Source: Selaginella moellendorffii (Eukaryota; Streptophyta; Lycopodiopsida; Selaginellales; Selaginellaceae). Taken from it: 64,000 bases of DNA. This document shows, in pieces, positions 42,681 to 54,572 of the stretch (its first letter is position 1; each line of letters opens with the position of its first letter). The stretch spans positions 1 to 64,000 of the forward strand of contig NW_003314343.1 of NCBI RefSeq assembly GCF_000143415.4, written 5' to 3'. The translations under genes and the position numbers were made by a program. Under the pieces are notes generated by a model. It did no database searches. It was not told the origin of the DNA and worked only from the letters and a program-made list of their open reading frames with translations.

Positions 42681-43747
42681 GAGATGGGGAAGATGCACCT
42701 AGTGTTCCATGTGGACTTACTCAAGCCGTACTTTGAGGATCCACTTCGCAAGGACCAAGTAAGACCTTTACCTGAGGTTATCCAAGGGGAAGAGGAATAC
42801 GAAGTCGAGGCCATCCTCAATGCGCGCAAGAGCAAGCGACAAGGACGCGAGGTGAGAGAGTTCCATGTGAAGTGGAAAGGATTTCCACACTGCGAAGCAA
42901 CATGGGAACCAGAGGAGAACCTAGCGAACGCGCGAGATCTAGTGGAGGAATTTCTGCAAGGCAGAACTCTATGTACTTATGCAAAGTTCAATTAAAATAT
43001 CAGATAATGCCAAGTCTTGGTGGAGAACGACGGAGGCCAACGAAGGACCAGTGGCCACTTGGGACATGATGAAGGTGAGGATCCGCGCAACATACGTTCC
43101 TCCGAATGCCACTCTGCATCTTAGAGATGAGCTGAGTAGGCTGAAGCAGACTGGAACCATCCAGGAATATGTGAATGGGTTCATAGCAAAGAGGATACTT
43201 GTCACAGACATGGGGGATATGGATGCGTTCCATGCCTTCATATCAGGTTTGCAAACCTGGGCTCGCGGTGAGGTGATGCACTGGAACCTGACCAACTACA
43301 AAGAAGCATTGGATGCAGCCATCAAGGTGCATTTCAACGATAACCTGCGAAAGGGGAACACGACGGGGTCGGGATCCACGTTTAGCAAAGGGGCCAAACC
43401 AAGGGGAACGTATAGCAGGGGGAAATTCAGAGGGTCCCATGATCAAGTCTTGTGGTACCAAGGGATGTTAGGAACCTGGAAGCTTGGTGTGCTTGGCTGC
43501 TTGTACTTGCGGGGAGTGTAGCCGAACCTTAAGTCCAGTCTAACCCGGGGAGGGGGATTGGGAGTGATTTGGGAATCCGTGGATGAAGGGCTAACACTCC
43601 GTTGCTCGTGCAGTGAGTAGTTGAAACCAAGTAGGAGCTGGTACCATAGGCGAGAACCTTGGCAAGGGAACTTTGCAAAAGCTAAGGCAGTGTTGGACGG
43701 GTAGGCGAGGTAAGTTGGCAAATTGGAAAGGAAAAATTTGTGGCTTA
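42681..43747 (+). pseudogene. Chimeric Ty3 piece: chromodomain, gag, LTR end
   Basis: In order on +: the chromodomain exon (REMGKMHLVFHV to the pol stop, 42,681-42,995), a gag segment (WWRTTEANEG to the GMYSRGKF-like end, about 43,003-43,428), then the last 320 bp of an LTR ending CTTACA at 43,747. This order cannot come from one insertion; it implies template switching or recombination between copies. Confidence 0.85.
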
Positions 43748-45966
43748 CATCTTCATAGATTACCACCTTCAGTCCGAGCCACTCTATAGCACATGTGGTT
43801 TTGACCCTTTATCCTATGGTGATTTACCATAGGATAACCACGAAACGGAACCTAAACCCTCCATGTGCCAGGTGTTATATGCCATGTGTCACATGCCACG
43901 TGTCCACAGGACAGTGGTGTGAAACCCAGGTTTAACCTTGGACCACTGAATGAAAGAACGGTGCCAAACTCCTAAGCATAGAGCCAAGGAGCAATAGCAC
44001 TGGAGCACAGAACGACTCCCGAGCATACAGCTTAAGGAGTGAAGGGACAGGAGCACAGAACGACTTGGAACAGTCCTAGAGCAATTAGCATCCCAATGCC
44101 AAGACCAGCATGCAAAACGGAGCCAAATGAAGTTTGGTGCTATTTCGCTATACCGGTGGCCTAACACAAGAACATGGGTGCCTCACCAGCTAACATAGTG
44201 TGGAGCTTGGGCTTAGACCCAAGCTGGACGTAGAACAAAAATAGGCAAGCAAGCGGGAGCTAGGCTATACCTTAGGTTGGTCAGCCATGCCCGACCTACC
44301 CACTATCTCTACTATACATTTGAAACCACCCCCTTTCCTTAAGGAACACACCCTTTGGGCTTTCACCCCAAGCCTTCCTTAGTACCAGGAGTTAATCTCT
44401 AGAACAAGCTCCAAACGTACTAAATATGGAATGTCCCTAAATTGCAAATTTGGACATGGAACGAACACCATTGTGTTCAGGACAATCTCTACATTCTATA
44501 GATGTGCCAAATGAGTGAATGTAACACTTTCCATAAATAACATTTGGGATCGAAATGAAACTAACATGATAGCAAGGGTGTTTGGTAGACATGGTAAGCT
44601 ATCATCTAGCGTTATTGAGGGACTAGTCTCAATACGTGAGGGTTCTTGTCACTAGCCAGTGCAAGACATAACGAGACAGGAACTCCTTACCGGGCTAAGT
44701 ATGCTTAGCTAATAACACGTAGGAATTTCGTCCTTATGCTTGTCCGGTCTAAGTACACTCAAAATGCCCAGTTAACTCCACTAGCACAAAAGGGACTGAT
44801 AAAGGGTCCAGCAATACCGACCTTTTGCCGTTATAGTAGTAAGGAAAGAGTGTCCATAAGGAATGGCCGATAAATAACTTTCGATACCCAAAGTCACATT
44901 CACAACACTCTCCCCCCCTTAAGGAAGATCAATGTTCTCGTTGATGCATACTTGAGTCTAGAATACCGTCAAAGAAATAACTCCAGAAAAAGTTCACGGT
45001 ATTCACAAATGCACCAACTTAAATGAGTTAGGGTAACCTTTTTGTCTAACGCGGATGTGCTACCAACTCAAACACCTTCCAGCCGTCACCGACAAAGAAA
45101 TGACCAATGGAGTTAGCCACCCTTGTTGCTTTGGGTGTCACTTAGCTTACAAAAGTGTGATATGCCCCTGCCCATAGGTGGCATAGAAGCCAAAGGCCCC
45201 AACCCTCATGAGCAAAGAAACCATACCCATTAGTAAAGTTTAGATAGACTACTGTAAACAGGTAGTTAGAGTTGTTTACACGGTCATGCCCTTTGTAACG
45301 AAATAAGGAACATCGACAGAGAAGCGGGTGATGTGACCAATCGACAGTAGATACCCCATGACTAGAGATTTCACCATGCACATGAAATGCCGAAGCCAAT
45401 CTGCCTATACTGGCCCAAACTCAAAGATCAATAATTGAATAATATCAAAGTCATAAATAATGATATCTTAGAGACTTAAGTATTAGTGATTAAATCTTAG
45501 ATTAGAACACAAAAGTATTCCAAGTAAGTTATCATTCGATAAACCAGTAGTAGAGGAACCACCAAGATCACTATAAGTGGAAAACATAGGATTCACCATC
45601 CAACAAAATTTAATAGTTAGTGTATCATCAAGGACACTCAATAACAAAACATAATTATCAAAGATTACAGACAAAATGCCAAACAACTTACGAAAGATAA
45701 CTCAAAAAATATAAAGTATCATTGACTGGCAAGCAAGATGCTCGCGAATGTATCACCCAAAGGTAATAACATTTAATTAATCAAAAGTAGCTTAAGCAAC
45801 AATCAATAGAATAGAATGAATATGGTAAGACCAACAAACACCTATTTATGTCAACTATCACAAAAGCTAATCTGAATAAATCCTGGTCAATAATACCAAG
45901 GAACCAAAGATGCTCAAGCAAGCATTAGCAACATCCTACTGATATCTCAAACCCAAGAGATCAATC
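43748..45966. other. Repeat-derived DNA, no gene
   Basis: Sequence at about 44,290-44,420 resembles part of the Ty3 LTR (CACTATCTCTACTATACATTTG; CTTTGGGCTTTCACCCC), so a diverged related LTR is likely. Near 43,816-43,838 a short perfect hairpin (TCCTATGGTGATTTACCATAGGA) is visible in two halves of ten bases. Short minus-strand frames at 45.1-45.7 kb are not recognised. Confidence 0.4.
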
Positions 45967-46253
45967 ATGCTTTATTTCGTTAAAGTGGAACTTATTCAGT
46001 AAAGTGGGACATTACTTAGCATGTGTCCACATGCCATTTCCTAGTACTTAATTAATATTTATTAATATTTCTATCAGTTTTTTAATTTATTTTTTATATT
46101 TCACAATATTATAACACAAAATCATATGAAAAGTTTTTAATTTATAAATTATAAAGCTAAAACTTCAATTTTTTATTGTTGTTATAAAAATGGCATGTGG
46201 CCACACACCATAAGTGGGATAATGAAAAGTTCCACTTTAACGAAATAAAGCAT
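45967..46253. mobile_element. MITE related to the large element
   Basis: Perfect 25-bp terminal inverted repeats (ATGCTTTATTTCGTTAAAG plus TGGAAC) at 45,967-45,991 and 46,229-46,253, flanked by AATC on both sides (a 4-bp target duplication). It is non-coding, AT-rich in the middle, and carries one palindrome copy near each end (about 46,019-46,038 and 46,192-46,212). Its termini match the left end of the 27.8 kb element. Confidence 0.85.
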
Positions 46254-49200
46254 AATCCAGAACAAACTACAAAGAACATGTGGTATTGCAAAAAAACCAT
46301 AAGCGATCAAATAGCACAATTAACTATCATAAAAGATCATCAATCATCCCATCAATAAAGAAATGTATAATCATTGTTGAAGAAAGAATCTACCATCCCG
46401 AAGAACAGCAAATCACTCTATACCAACAATAATCAAGCAAAACCCTTGACAAGGATAATCAACTATCCTTGATGATAGTCAATCATCACTAATGATTGCT
46501 AAATGCAAACTTCAACATCGAAGCTAATAAGCCAAAATGCGTTCCTTAACAACTTCTAACAAATCGACCACAAGCATGAAAACTCAAGGAACCAAAAGTT
46601 CAAAGAAGTCTATAGCCAAGTCTTGCCTGACAATGATCATGAGTCTCATATGAACCAACTTTTATGATAAAGAAGAAATCATGGTATAACCCACAATATC
46701 CTCCTCAACACATCTAGAAGTCAAACTTCATAATACAAAGCTAATGGAAAGCATACTTGCATCAATCTAAAAGCAAAGCACAACAAAACTATGCTTAACA
46801 AGTGATCACTAAACAATCCTCATGAATCTATATATAGTAAGACGTAACTCATTTCATAACAAGCACAAGAAGAATCATCAATGATCAATATATTCCAACT
46901 CAAATCCAACAAGAATTCAAACATTTCAATATTAATCATTAACTCTTCTTCTCGTAAAGTTAGTATAGTCCATGACCAAATCACTTTTCAAGGAAAAGCT
47001 CAAAGCTTAACAAATAATCTCGTTTATAACACAACTAACTCAAACTTGCCACTCAGCTCGTTTGAACGCTAACATAGTTGCTAACTCGCAAATGCACAAA
47101 TGCCAATAGCACAAAGCTATAGCTAAATCATCAACATCGAGACTAATGAAACTTGATATCAATCATGTCAATGACAAGGCATCACTTCAATGCCATCAAC
47201 ACCATAACAAAGTTAGAAGAAAGTACAAATGAATCACCACTCAAAATTCTATAGCACCTAAGTTAACCAAAGTCGAAGATACTTTACTCAGTATTTGAGA
47301 CCAATCCTTCAGCAAAACTCAGTTACAGATAACACTTCCTCAAGGAGTGAATCACCACATCCAAGACTCCATGAAATCCAACACTACAGACAAAACGTAT
47401 CTAAATGATATCGACAGAGATAAAATTGATATGCCTACATAGGAAAACCATGCAAGCCTAATGACACAATTCTCCGCAACACCATCTGATAAAGCAAGCC
47501 CACCACTATTAAATCTTCATTGAGTGAAGCAAGTGTCAAAAGTCCTTGATAAAGTCTACAAGTAATCACTAGTCGCAAAACAACCAACAATCACTTTTTA
47601 ACTTGTCTTCACAAAACCCTAACACTAAAATCTTGCCATCGAGTCATATACTTGGCCACCATGAACGTAATACCCTAGATACAAAATAAAGGTTCATAGA
47701 CAAGCATAAACTAAATAACCACTCGAATTCAACTCAACCACAATAAGCTCACTAATGCATTTAGCCAATAACTCTGAGCATGCCTTGAAGAGGCTACTTA
47801 TACATGATCAACACTCAATTGAAACTAAAGTGAAGACCATGAGATGGACTCATATCGGTACACAACTTCCTCATAGACAAAACTATAGTACGGGTACCAA
47901 CATTTCAAACTTAAACAACTAAGGTGGACATTACTATCCTCAGCCAAGGCGTATGGCCACCAAAACCAAATCAAGATTAGTGAGAGCTCACTACTCTCAT
48001 AGAGTTTAACAAAATGCAAGGTGCAACTTGCCACCAAACAGAACACTATAGAAGAAAAGCACAAGGGTCACCCTTCTTAGAAAAACACAACGGCCACTTT
48101 TCTACACCAACTCCAGACTTTATTCAACTCAATTGCCTTATCCCCAAAAGTTAGCATCCCTTTCAGGCCGCATCATACAAACTATCTACTAAGGTCTAAG
48201 CTAACTGAAGTCAACTCCAACTCTTTCACTAGTCTGTACTAGCTTACAAAAACGGAATGGTTTTCGAGCAAAATGATTAATAGATCAGCCATTGGAAAAG
48301 TTTAAGAAAATTTATGGAAAATTTTCCATCCTAGAGAAAGAATGATTCTTAGTCCAGGAATGCAATCTTTCAAGACTCAGTCAACTTCCTCCTACTAACA
48401 ACTTCACATAAGTTCACCTTAACACAAATTCTCAAGGCCCATAGTATGCTTAAGCATCAAACATCTTTGCCTATTTTTCTGACATCCAAAACCGACATCC
48501 GTAAAATGCAAAATGAACATCTAAGCTTGATCACAAAGACCATATCTCTGGATATCCACATTGTACTAACACTCTTCTTCAACCACCTTCAAGATCTAAT
48601 GTGAAGTCAAAACACTAATAAGAAAATGACATAGAAAATCAAGGTCTAAGGAAAATTCCTCATCACTCAAAAAATAAAAATGCCACTTCCACTAACATAA
48701 ATATTAGTGATGTTAATGCCTTAACTACACACTTTTTCCATCCGACAATCTACTCCAAATGCTATGGATAAACCAACAAGCCATAGCAAGTGAATGCTAT
48801 AACCCTTTCCAAACACCTTATGAGCAAACTCAAAGAATTAAGGAACCAACTTAAGCTTAGCATAATGGACCACCATTGAGAATTTAGTCAAAACTATTAC
48901 AATACTACTATATGTAAGTAGACTAACTTCACCATCAACCACCTTGGGGTTGATCATCGTTTAACCAAGTAACTTCGTAAACACATTGCTCATTTTCACA
49001 TAGATATGATATAAAACTCACAATAACTTGATCATCAATTGAGCAACACCATGAGCAATGCATATGTCACTACTATAAAGGTTTATGTGAGTATCGAATG
49101 TCAAATCGACTTGACAAAATGCAACATAAATGCCACACTCCACCGATAGAGATTTACAACACCTAACACCACTAACTTTTATTCACAACACGGACAACCT

Positions 49201-49536
49201 CATACCATTCTCTTTCTGACCAAACTCAAAGCTAATCCAACACCAAGCTACTCAAGGAGCAATAACAAAGTTCCCTGAAAAAGAATTGAGCATTGTAACC
49301 CAAGTCTTCCAATAGCAAGCCTTTTGTCTAACGCTTCACTACTATCCATCCCATAACTCACCACTTGTAAAACTATTATAACCAACATGCATCAAGATAG
49401 GGACTCTTGATTGCACAATGTGAATATGGGCAATGAGTCATACCTTGTTGCAAATCATCTCTCCAAGAAAAGAAGATGATTTATGTGTTTGATCCTTTGT
49501 CCTTGACGACTCTATTTTCAGTCTCATAACCTCAAG
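46254..49536. other. AT-rich, C-over-G skewed region without genes
   Basis: On + this region, like 45.4-45.9 kb, is A-rich with C far exceeding G (for example 47,581-47,640 has 19 C and 2 G). No frame over 80 codons and no recognisable domain. The uniform skew suggests a single unit, perhaps the untranslated part of a degraded retroelement read on the minus strand. Confidence 0.4.
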
Positions 49537-49579
49537 CTTTAGGTTTAGGGTTAGGGTTTAGGGTTTTTAGGGTTTTAGG
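49537..49579. repeat. Degenerate telomeric patch (G-rich strand on +)
   Basis: TTTAGGTTTAGGGTTAGGGT and more units up to TTTTAGGC, directly joined to the truncated end of an inverted PLE copy. In the sense of that copy it reads element then CCCTAAA, the expected telomere-attachment polarity. Confidence 0.85.
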
Positions 49580-50690
49580 CACTGCCATAACTAGAGAGTG
49601 TGGGTGTTGCTGTGGAGGCGAGTTTCTTCCCAAGCCATAGTGTTGGGTTCGTTCGTGGAGTGGGGTGTTGTTGTGGTGCTGTGAGGGCTGCATCTCTTGT
49701 CCTCTGGGAGGTGAAGGTGGTTTCTGGTTCTGAGTTGGCTGGTGTTGTTGGGCTGCTGGAGGAGGTCGTGGTGTAGTCTGGCGCCCTCGGCCGCTTGGCC
49801 AGTTCGGTTGGGACCGTGGGGGTCAACCATTTCCTCAAGACTGGCATTGGCCACCTCTGCCAGTCATGGCTGGCTGGGAACCAAGCACGGTTGGAGATTG
49901 CCGGTGCAAGGGACCCCTTGAAGAAAAACCCGGGGCATCGGAATGGGTGGGAGGAGTCCCAGTAACCACATTCTGCCCCTGCTCGTTTCCCTGCCGTCCA
50001 TGGGTAACGTCACATTCACCACTGGGGAGGGCAACCTTGCGTGTCTTTGAAGAGCCTGCTTCACGTATGTGGGGTGAGGTATCCGTCCTTTGCTGTGGTT
50101 TGCCTTGTGATCTGGTGCCTCTGCCAGCATCTTTGTGGTGTTGTCTCGGAATTCCATGCTCCCTCTCCTTCCACATCTTGTCAAAGCAGCTCTGGACAAG
50201 CATCTTCACAGTGTCTTCCTTTGGCAGTGTCTCCGCCTTGGCTCGTGCAGCATCCTCTGCAGCTTCCCTTTGCTTGTGAGCATTTTCCTTTTTGCTCTCC
50301 TCAACTCCATATGCCACTGCTCCAATTGCAGTCGCACGTTTGTATTCAGCTATCAACTGATGCTTGCGGGCATTGAGAGTATGTGTGACAGCCTCTCGTT
50401 GTGCATTGCCACAAGCCTGCAAAGCACAGTGAACAAAATCATCCATTCGATCATTAAAACGTTGAGAGAGTCCATGGTTGATGAGATCCGCAAGGGTAGC
50501 AGCCTCAGCCTCTCATGCCTTGAGCAGAGAATCAAGATGGTCCTTCAAGTATTGTTCGTGGATTGCTTTGATGCTGGCATCAAGAAGTTCCTGACCGTGA
50601 GAGGTCACCTCAAGCTTTGGCACATGAATGCAAAGGTCTTGAGGGAACTGCTTTTTATCACGGAGCTGAGTCAATCTCTTCACAGCCTGC
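49580..50690 (-). pseudogene. Inverted PLE fragment (N-terminal coiled-coil part of the PLE protein)
   Basis: The minus strand is nearly identical to 50,869-51,990 on +, encoding AVKRLTQLRDKK..., the helical MDDFVHCALQACGNAQRE region, KENAHKQREAAEDAARAKAE and a Gln/Pro/Arg-rich tail. It is cut at both ends: at 50,690 it meets the facing + copy, and at 49,580 it meets telomere repeats. The frame shifts within it, so it is not functional. Confidence 0.85.
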
Positions 50691-50723
50691 ATTTGTGCTA
50701 CTGGAAACACTCTTCCACAGCAG

Positions 50724-52034
50724 TTGCCACCTTTCCTTGCCCCTGGCAATGCCCTCACTAGCTCCTCGACTGAGGGACTTGGTAGGCTTGATGAGGCTCT
50801 TTCTGCCATCCTTGAATGCTCGATCAAGGAATTCATGAACGAGCTCAAGTCTCTGAATCAAGCTCACAAGGCTGTGAAGAGATTGACTCAGCTCCGTGAT
50901 AAAAAGCAGTTCCCTCAAGACCTTCGCATTTGTGTGCCAAAGCTTGAGGTGACCTCTCACGGTCAGGAACTTCTTGATGCCAGCATCAAAGCAATCCACG
51001 AACAATACTTGAAGGACCTTCTTGATTCTCTGCTCAAGGCACGAGAGGCTGAGGCTGCTACCCTTTCGGATCTCATCAACCATGGACTCTCTCAACGTTT
51101 TAATGATCGAATGGATGATTTTGTTCACTGTGCTTTGCAGGCTTGTGGCAATGCACAACGAGAGGCTGTCACACATACTCTCAATGCCCGCAAGCATCAG
51201 TTGATAGCTGAATACCAACGTGCGACTGCAATTGGAGCAGTGGCATATGGAGTTGAGGAGAGCAAAAAGGAAAATGCTCGCAAGCAAAGGGAAGCTGCAG
51301 AGGATGCTGCACGAGCCAAGGCGGAGACACTGCCAAAGGAAGACACTGTGAAGATGCTTGTCCAGAGCTGCTTTGACAAGATGTGGAAGGAGAGGGAGCA
51401 TGGAATTCCGAGACAACACCACAAAGATGCTGGCAGAGGCACCAGATCACAAGGCAAACCACAGCAAAGGACGGATACCTCACCCCACATACGTGAAGCA
51501 GGCTCTTCAAAGACACGCAAGGTTTCCCTCCCCAGTGGTGAACGTGACGTTACCCATGGACGGCAGGGAAACGAGCAGGGGCGGAATGTGGTTACTGGGA
51601 CTCCTCCCACCCATTCCGATGCCCCGGGTTTTTCTTCAAGGGGTCCCTTGCACCGGCAATCTCCAACCGTGCTTGGTTCCCAGCCAGCCATGACTGGCAG
51701 AGGTGGCCAACGCCAGTCTCGAGGAAACGGTCAACCCCCACGGTCCAACCGAACTGGCCAAGCGGCCGAGGGCGCCAGACTACACCACGACCTCCTCCAG
51801 CAGCCCAACAACGCCAGCCAACTCAGAACCAGAAACCACCTTCACCTCCCAGAGGACAAGAGATGCAGCCCTCACAGCACCACAACAACACCCCACTCCA
51901 CGAACGAACCCAATGCTATGGCTTGGGAAGAAACTTGCCTCCACAGCAACGCCCGCACTCTCCAGTTACGGCAGTGCCTGTGGACAGAAAAGGCAAGGCA
52001 AAAGTTTCTGGCTACCCTTGATTGCCCCACATGA
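50724..52034 (+). CDS. PLE2 N-terminal coiled-coil/nucleic-acid-binding region
   Basis: A 436-codon frame. Residues 1-250 are strongly helical with heptad-like stretches (LDEALSAILECSIKEFMNEL, RKQREAAEDAARAKAE), suggesting a coiled coil. The rest is basic and rich in Gln, Pro, Ser and Arg, typical of RNA-binding tails. No zinc knuckle is present. The following RT sequence is in the next frame (from about 52,035), so either a frameshift mutation or a programmed shift joins them. The same region occurs inverted on the left and, largely deleted, in PLE3. Confidence 0.75.
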   Translation: MPPFLAPGNALTSSSTEGLGRLDEALSAILECSIKEFMNELKSLNQAHKAVKRLTQLRDKKQFPQDLRICVPKLEVTSHGQELLDASIKAIHEQYLKDLLDSLLKAREAEAATLSDLINHGLSQRFNDRMDDFVHCALQACGNAQREAVTHTLNARKHQLIAEYQRATAIGAVAYGVEESKKENARKQREAAEDAARAKAETLPKEDTVKMLVQSCFDKMWKEREHGIPRQHHKDAGRGTRSQGKPQQRTDTSPHIREAGSSKTRKVSLPSGERDVTHGRQGNEQGRNVVTGTPPTHSDAPGFSSRGPLHRQSPTVLGSQPAMTGRGGQRQSRGNGQPPRSNRTGQAAEGARLHHDLLQQPNNASQLRTRNHLHLPEDKRCSPHSTTTTPHSTNEPNAMAWEETCLHSNARTLQLRQCLWTEKARQKFLATLDCPT

Positions 52035-53674
52035 AGCTTTACTTCATTTTGCCGGCAATCAAAAAGTTTCCCAGCTAGAAAATAGAGTGGAGATTAGTGC
52101 TGTTCACAATCTGTCTACTCGCATGTTGAGTGCCGCTGAAAAGCGCCTCCTTGCTCTTGGGCTCTCATTCATTCCTAATCCAGTGCCTCTCACGGCCAAA
52201 AAGATTATGGAATGCTTAGATGACTTTCAACGCTCAGTCCGTCTTCGTCATTTGTTTAAGGACAGCAACAGTCTTATACCAGAGTTTCGGGTTCCCAACC
52301 CAAACTTTGATCCTCCCCCTGCTTCCTGGCACATGGAGTCACGAGTTTCCCGCATTCGAGAGCACCTTCTCCAACGTCTTTCCTGTTGTAAAAGACCTCG
52401 ATCTTTTCTAAGAGGATGGAGACGTGATGCAGTCCTTGCGCTGCGACACGATCATAGTATTGTGATTAAGCCAGCCAACAAAAACCTCGGCATAGTTGTT
52501 CTGGACCGCACGTGGTACATTCAAGAGGCTATGCGCCAACTCAATGATCCTCTTGTCTACAAGAGAGTTGAGTCGATTCCACATCAACCCATGCATGAGC
52601 GCCTCTTTGAACTTCTCCTGAAGTATAAATCTTGCTCGTGGCTCGACAAGAACACAGCCAAGTACCTCGCCACTTTGCCCTCACCTCCACGTAAAGCTTG
52701 TTTGTTGTATTTTCTTCCGAAAATACACAAGCAGCCAATTCGTGGGAGACCAATTGCTAGCTATGTTGGCTACATTTGGGAGCCACTTGCAAAATGGCTT
52801 CACCGCCAACTTTTTGGCATTCTCCTCCAACAGGAAACCTTTCTTATGGACTCCCACACCCTCCTTCATGATCTTCATAAACAACAGCTCCCAAAAGACT
52901 GCCTCCTCTTCACTTTTGATGTGGAGTCGCTCTACCCGAGCATTCCCACACGAAGGGCTCTATCGCCTCCATAAATTTGTATATAGAAATTTTGGAGATT
53001 CAATGCAAGCACGCTTTATCATGGCTGCTGTAGGACTCATCCTTGAACACAATTATGTTGAGTTCGATGGGAGTTATTTCCTTCAAATCCGAGGCACTGC
53101 TATGGGGTCCAACTTTGCTGTGGTGTATGCTTGCCTTTTTCTTTGTTCCCTCGAGGATGAGTTTAAGGCCACCTCTTCTAAATGGCCAATATATCTTAAG
53201 AGATATATTGACGATGGTGTCGGAATTTGGGATGGATCAAAAGAGAGCTTGGAATGCTGGTTGGCTAGCTATGGAAGCCTCTGCAATTCTATAAAGATCA
53301 CCTCAGTGATCTCATTTGAATCTATGGATATTCTAGACATCCATTTTTTCAAAGGCCCACGCTTTGAGAAATGCAGGTGCCTAGACTCCACCACCTTTCA
53401 AAAGCCACTAAATGCATACCAATATCTTCCATGGAACTCAATGCATCCTCGACACCAAAAGATTGCCTTTATTCGTGCTGAACTTCGGTGTTACCTCCTA
53501 CGAGAGAGTAACCCTGAGAGCTTCTGTGCAATTCGCAAGCTTTTCTATACTCGTCTCCGTGCACGTGGATACCCAAGAGCCTTCCTTATTGAAACTTTTT
53601 GGACAATCCATTATACGAACCGAGATAATGTGCTCTACTCTCCATCACGCAAATCCAGTAGCAATAGTCTGTAG
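52035..53674 (+). pseudogene. PLE2 reverse transcriptase, frameshifted
   Basis: It starts with the PLE-specific N-terminal part (LSAAEKRLLALGLSFIPNP, KPANKNLGIVVLDRTWY), then FLPKIHKQPIRGRPIAS, FDVESLYPSIPT (catalytic Asp), QIRGTAMGS, RYIDDGVGIW (the catalytic Asp pair, nt about 53,200) and the thumb (IKITSVIS, DIHFFKGPRF, QKPLNAYQYLPW). A frame change near 52,950, right after the first catalytic Asp motif, splits it; other motifs are intact. In PLEs this enzyme makes element DNA on an exposed 3' end. The protein ends without an endonuclease domain. Except for the one shift it looks recently functional. Confidence 0.88.
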
Positions 53675-54572
53675 GCCCCCCTCATTTTCAAGCTGCCTTA
53701 TACTCTCCATAGTGCGGCACTTGATGTGGGGAACGCCCTAAACCCTAAAGACTCACTCCCCAGAGTGATCACATGCTGGACACGGTCCCCAAACCTTGCC
53801 TCCCACTTGTTCAGCGAGACTCCCACCATATGGATAAGCTACCTTGGACTTGCCCAAAGCTACCTCTTGCAAAGTCGGAGTGGAATATTCCTGGAATATT
53901 CTGATGCTTTGAAATAATTTTTGAGGTTAGCTATTAAACATGATGAGGAACAATGCTGCATCCATCACCATTCACAATATACTGCTATGAATAAGCTAAA
54001 GTCGGAGTGGAATATTCCTGGAATATTCTGATGCTTTGAAAAGGTTGGCTATTAAACATGATAAGGAACAATTAGGACGTGCTGCATGGCTGATATCCAT
54101 CACCATCACCGTTCACAATAAATAAGCTTCACACCACTAAGCTTGTTTATTTCCTATTTCAGTCTTTGAAATTTTCAACTTTCTTTGAAATTTCAATTGA
54201 TTATTATATCTTGTGCCTTGCACAGTGATGTCATTGAAGTTCACATCTATTCTCTACAAACCAAATTTGAGGGAAATATACTGAGCTAATTAAAATCACC
54301 ACCACCTCTTCTCTGAAATTTTTCTGAAATTTCAAGGGACTATCACATCTTGTGCCTTGCACAAAGGTGTCATTAAAACTCATATTTTATTTTCTACAAA
54401 CCAAAATTTGTAGAAAATAAACTCATAATAATAGCAATCAATACCACCATCATAATATATAAGATAAGTGGCTAGTGACAACCAAGTCTGTGAGGCTGTT
54501 CCTCCAAGCTTGCCTGCTCACACTCCATCACAAGATCTTTGAAATTCTAAAACAGTTGGATATTTTCAAAGC
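53675..54572 (+). promoter_or_regulatory. PLE2 3' region: telomeric motif and GAATATTC pairs
   Basis: CCCTAAACCCTAAAG at 53,736-53,750 lies in the same place as in PLE1. Two direct repeats (about 53,874-53,950 and 54,001-54,070) each contain GAATATTC twice (53,883-53,901 and 54,010-54,028; three-base spacing). A third repeat family (TCTTTGAAATTTC, CTTGTGCCTTGCAC) occurs at 54,170-54,230 and 54,310-54,370. No coding sequence. Confidence 0.6.

Noticed and set aside
49575-50446. Independent Ser/Thr-rich gene next to the telomeric patch
   Set aside because: It is the inverted copy of the PLE2 N-terminal region read in shifted frames.
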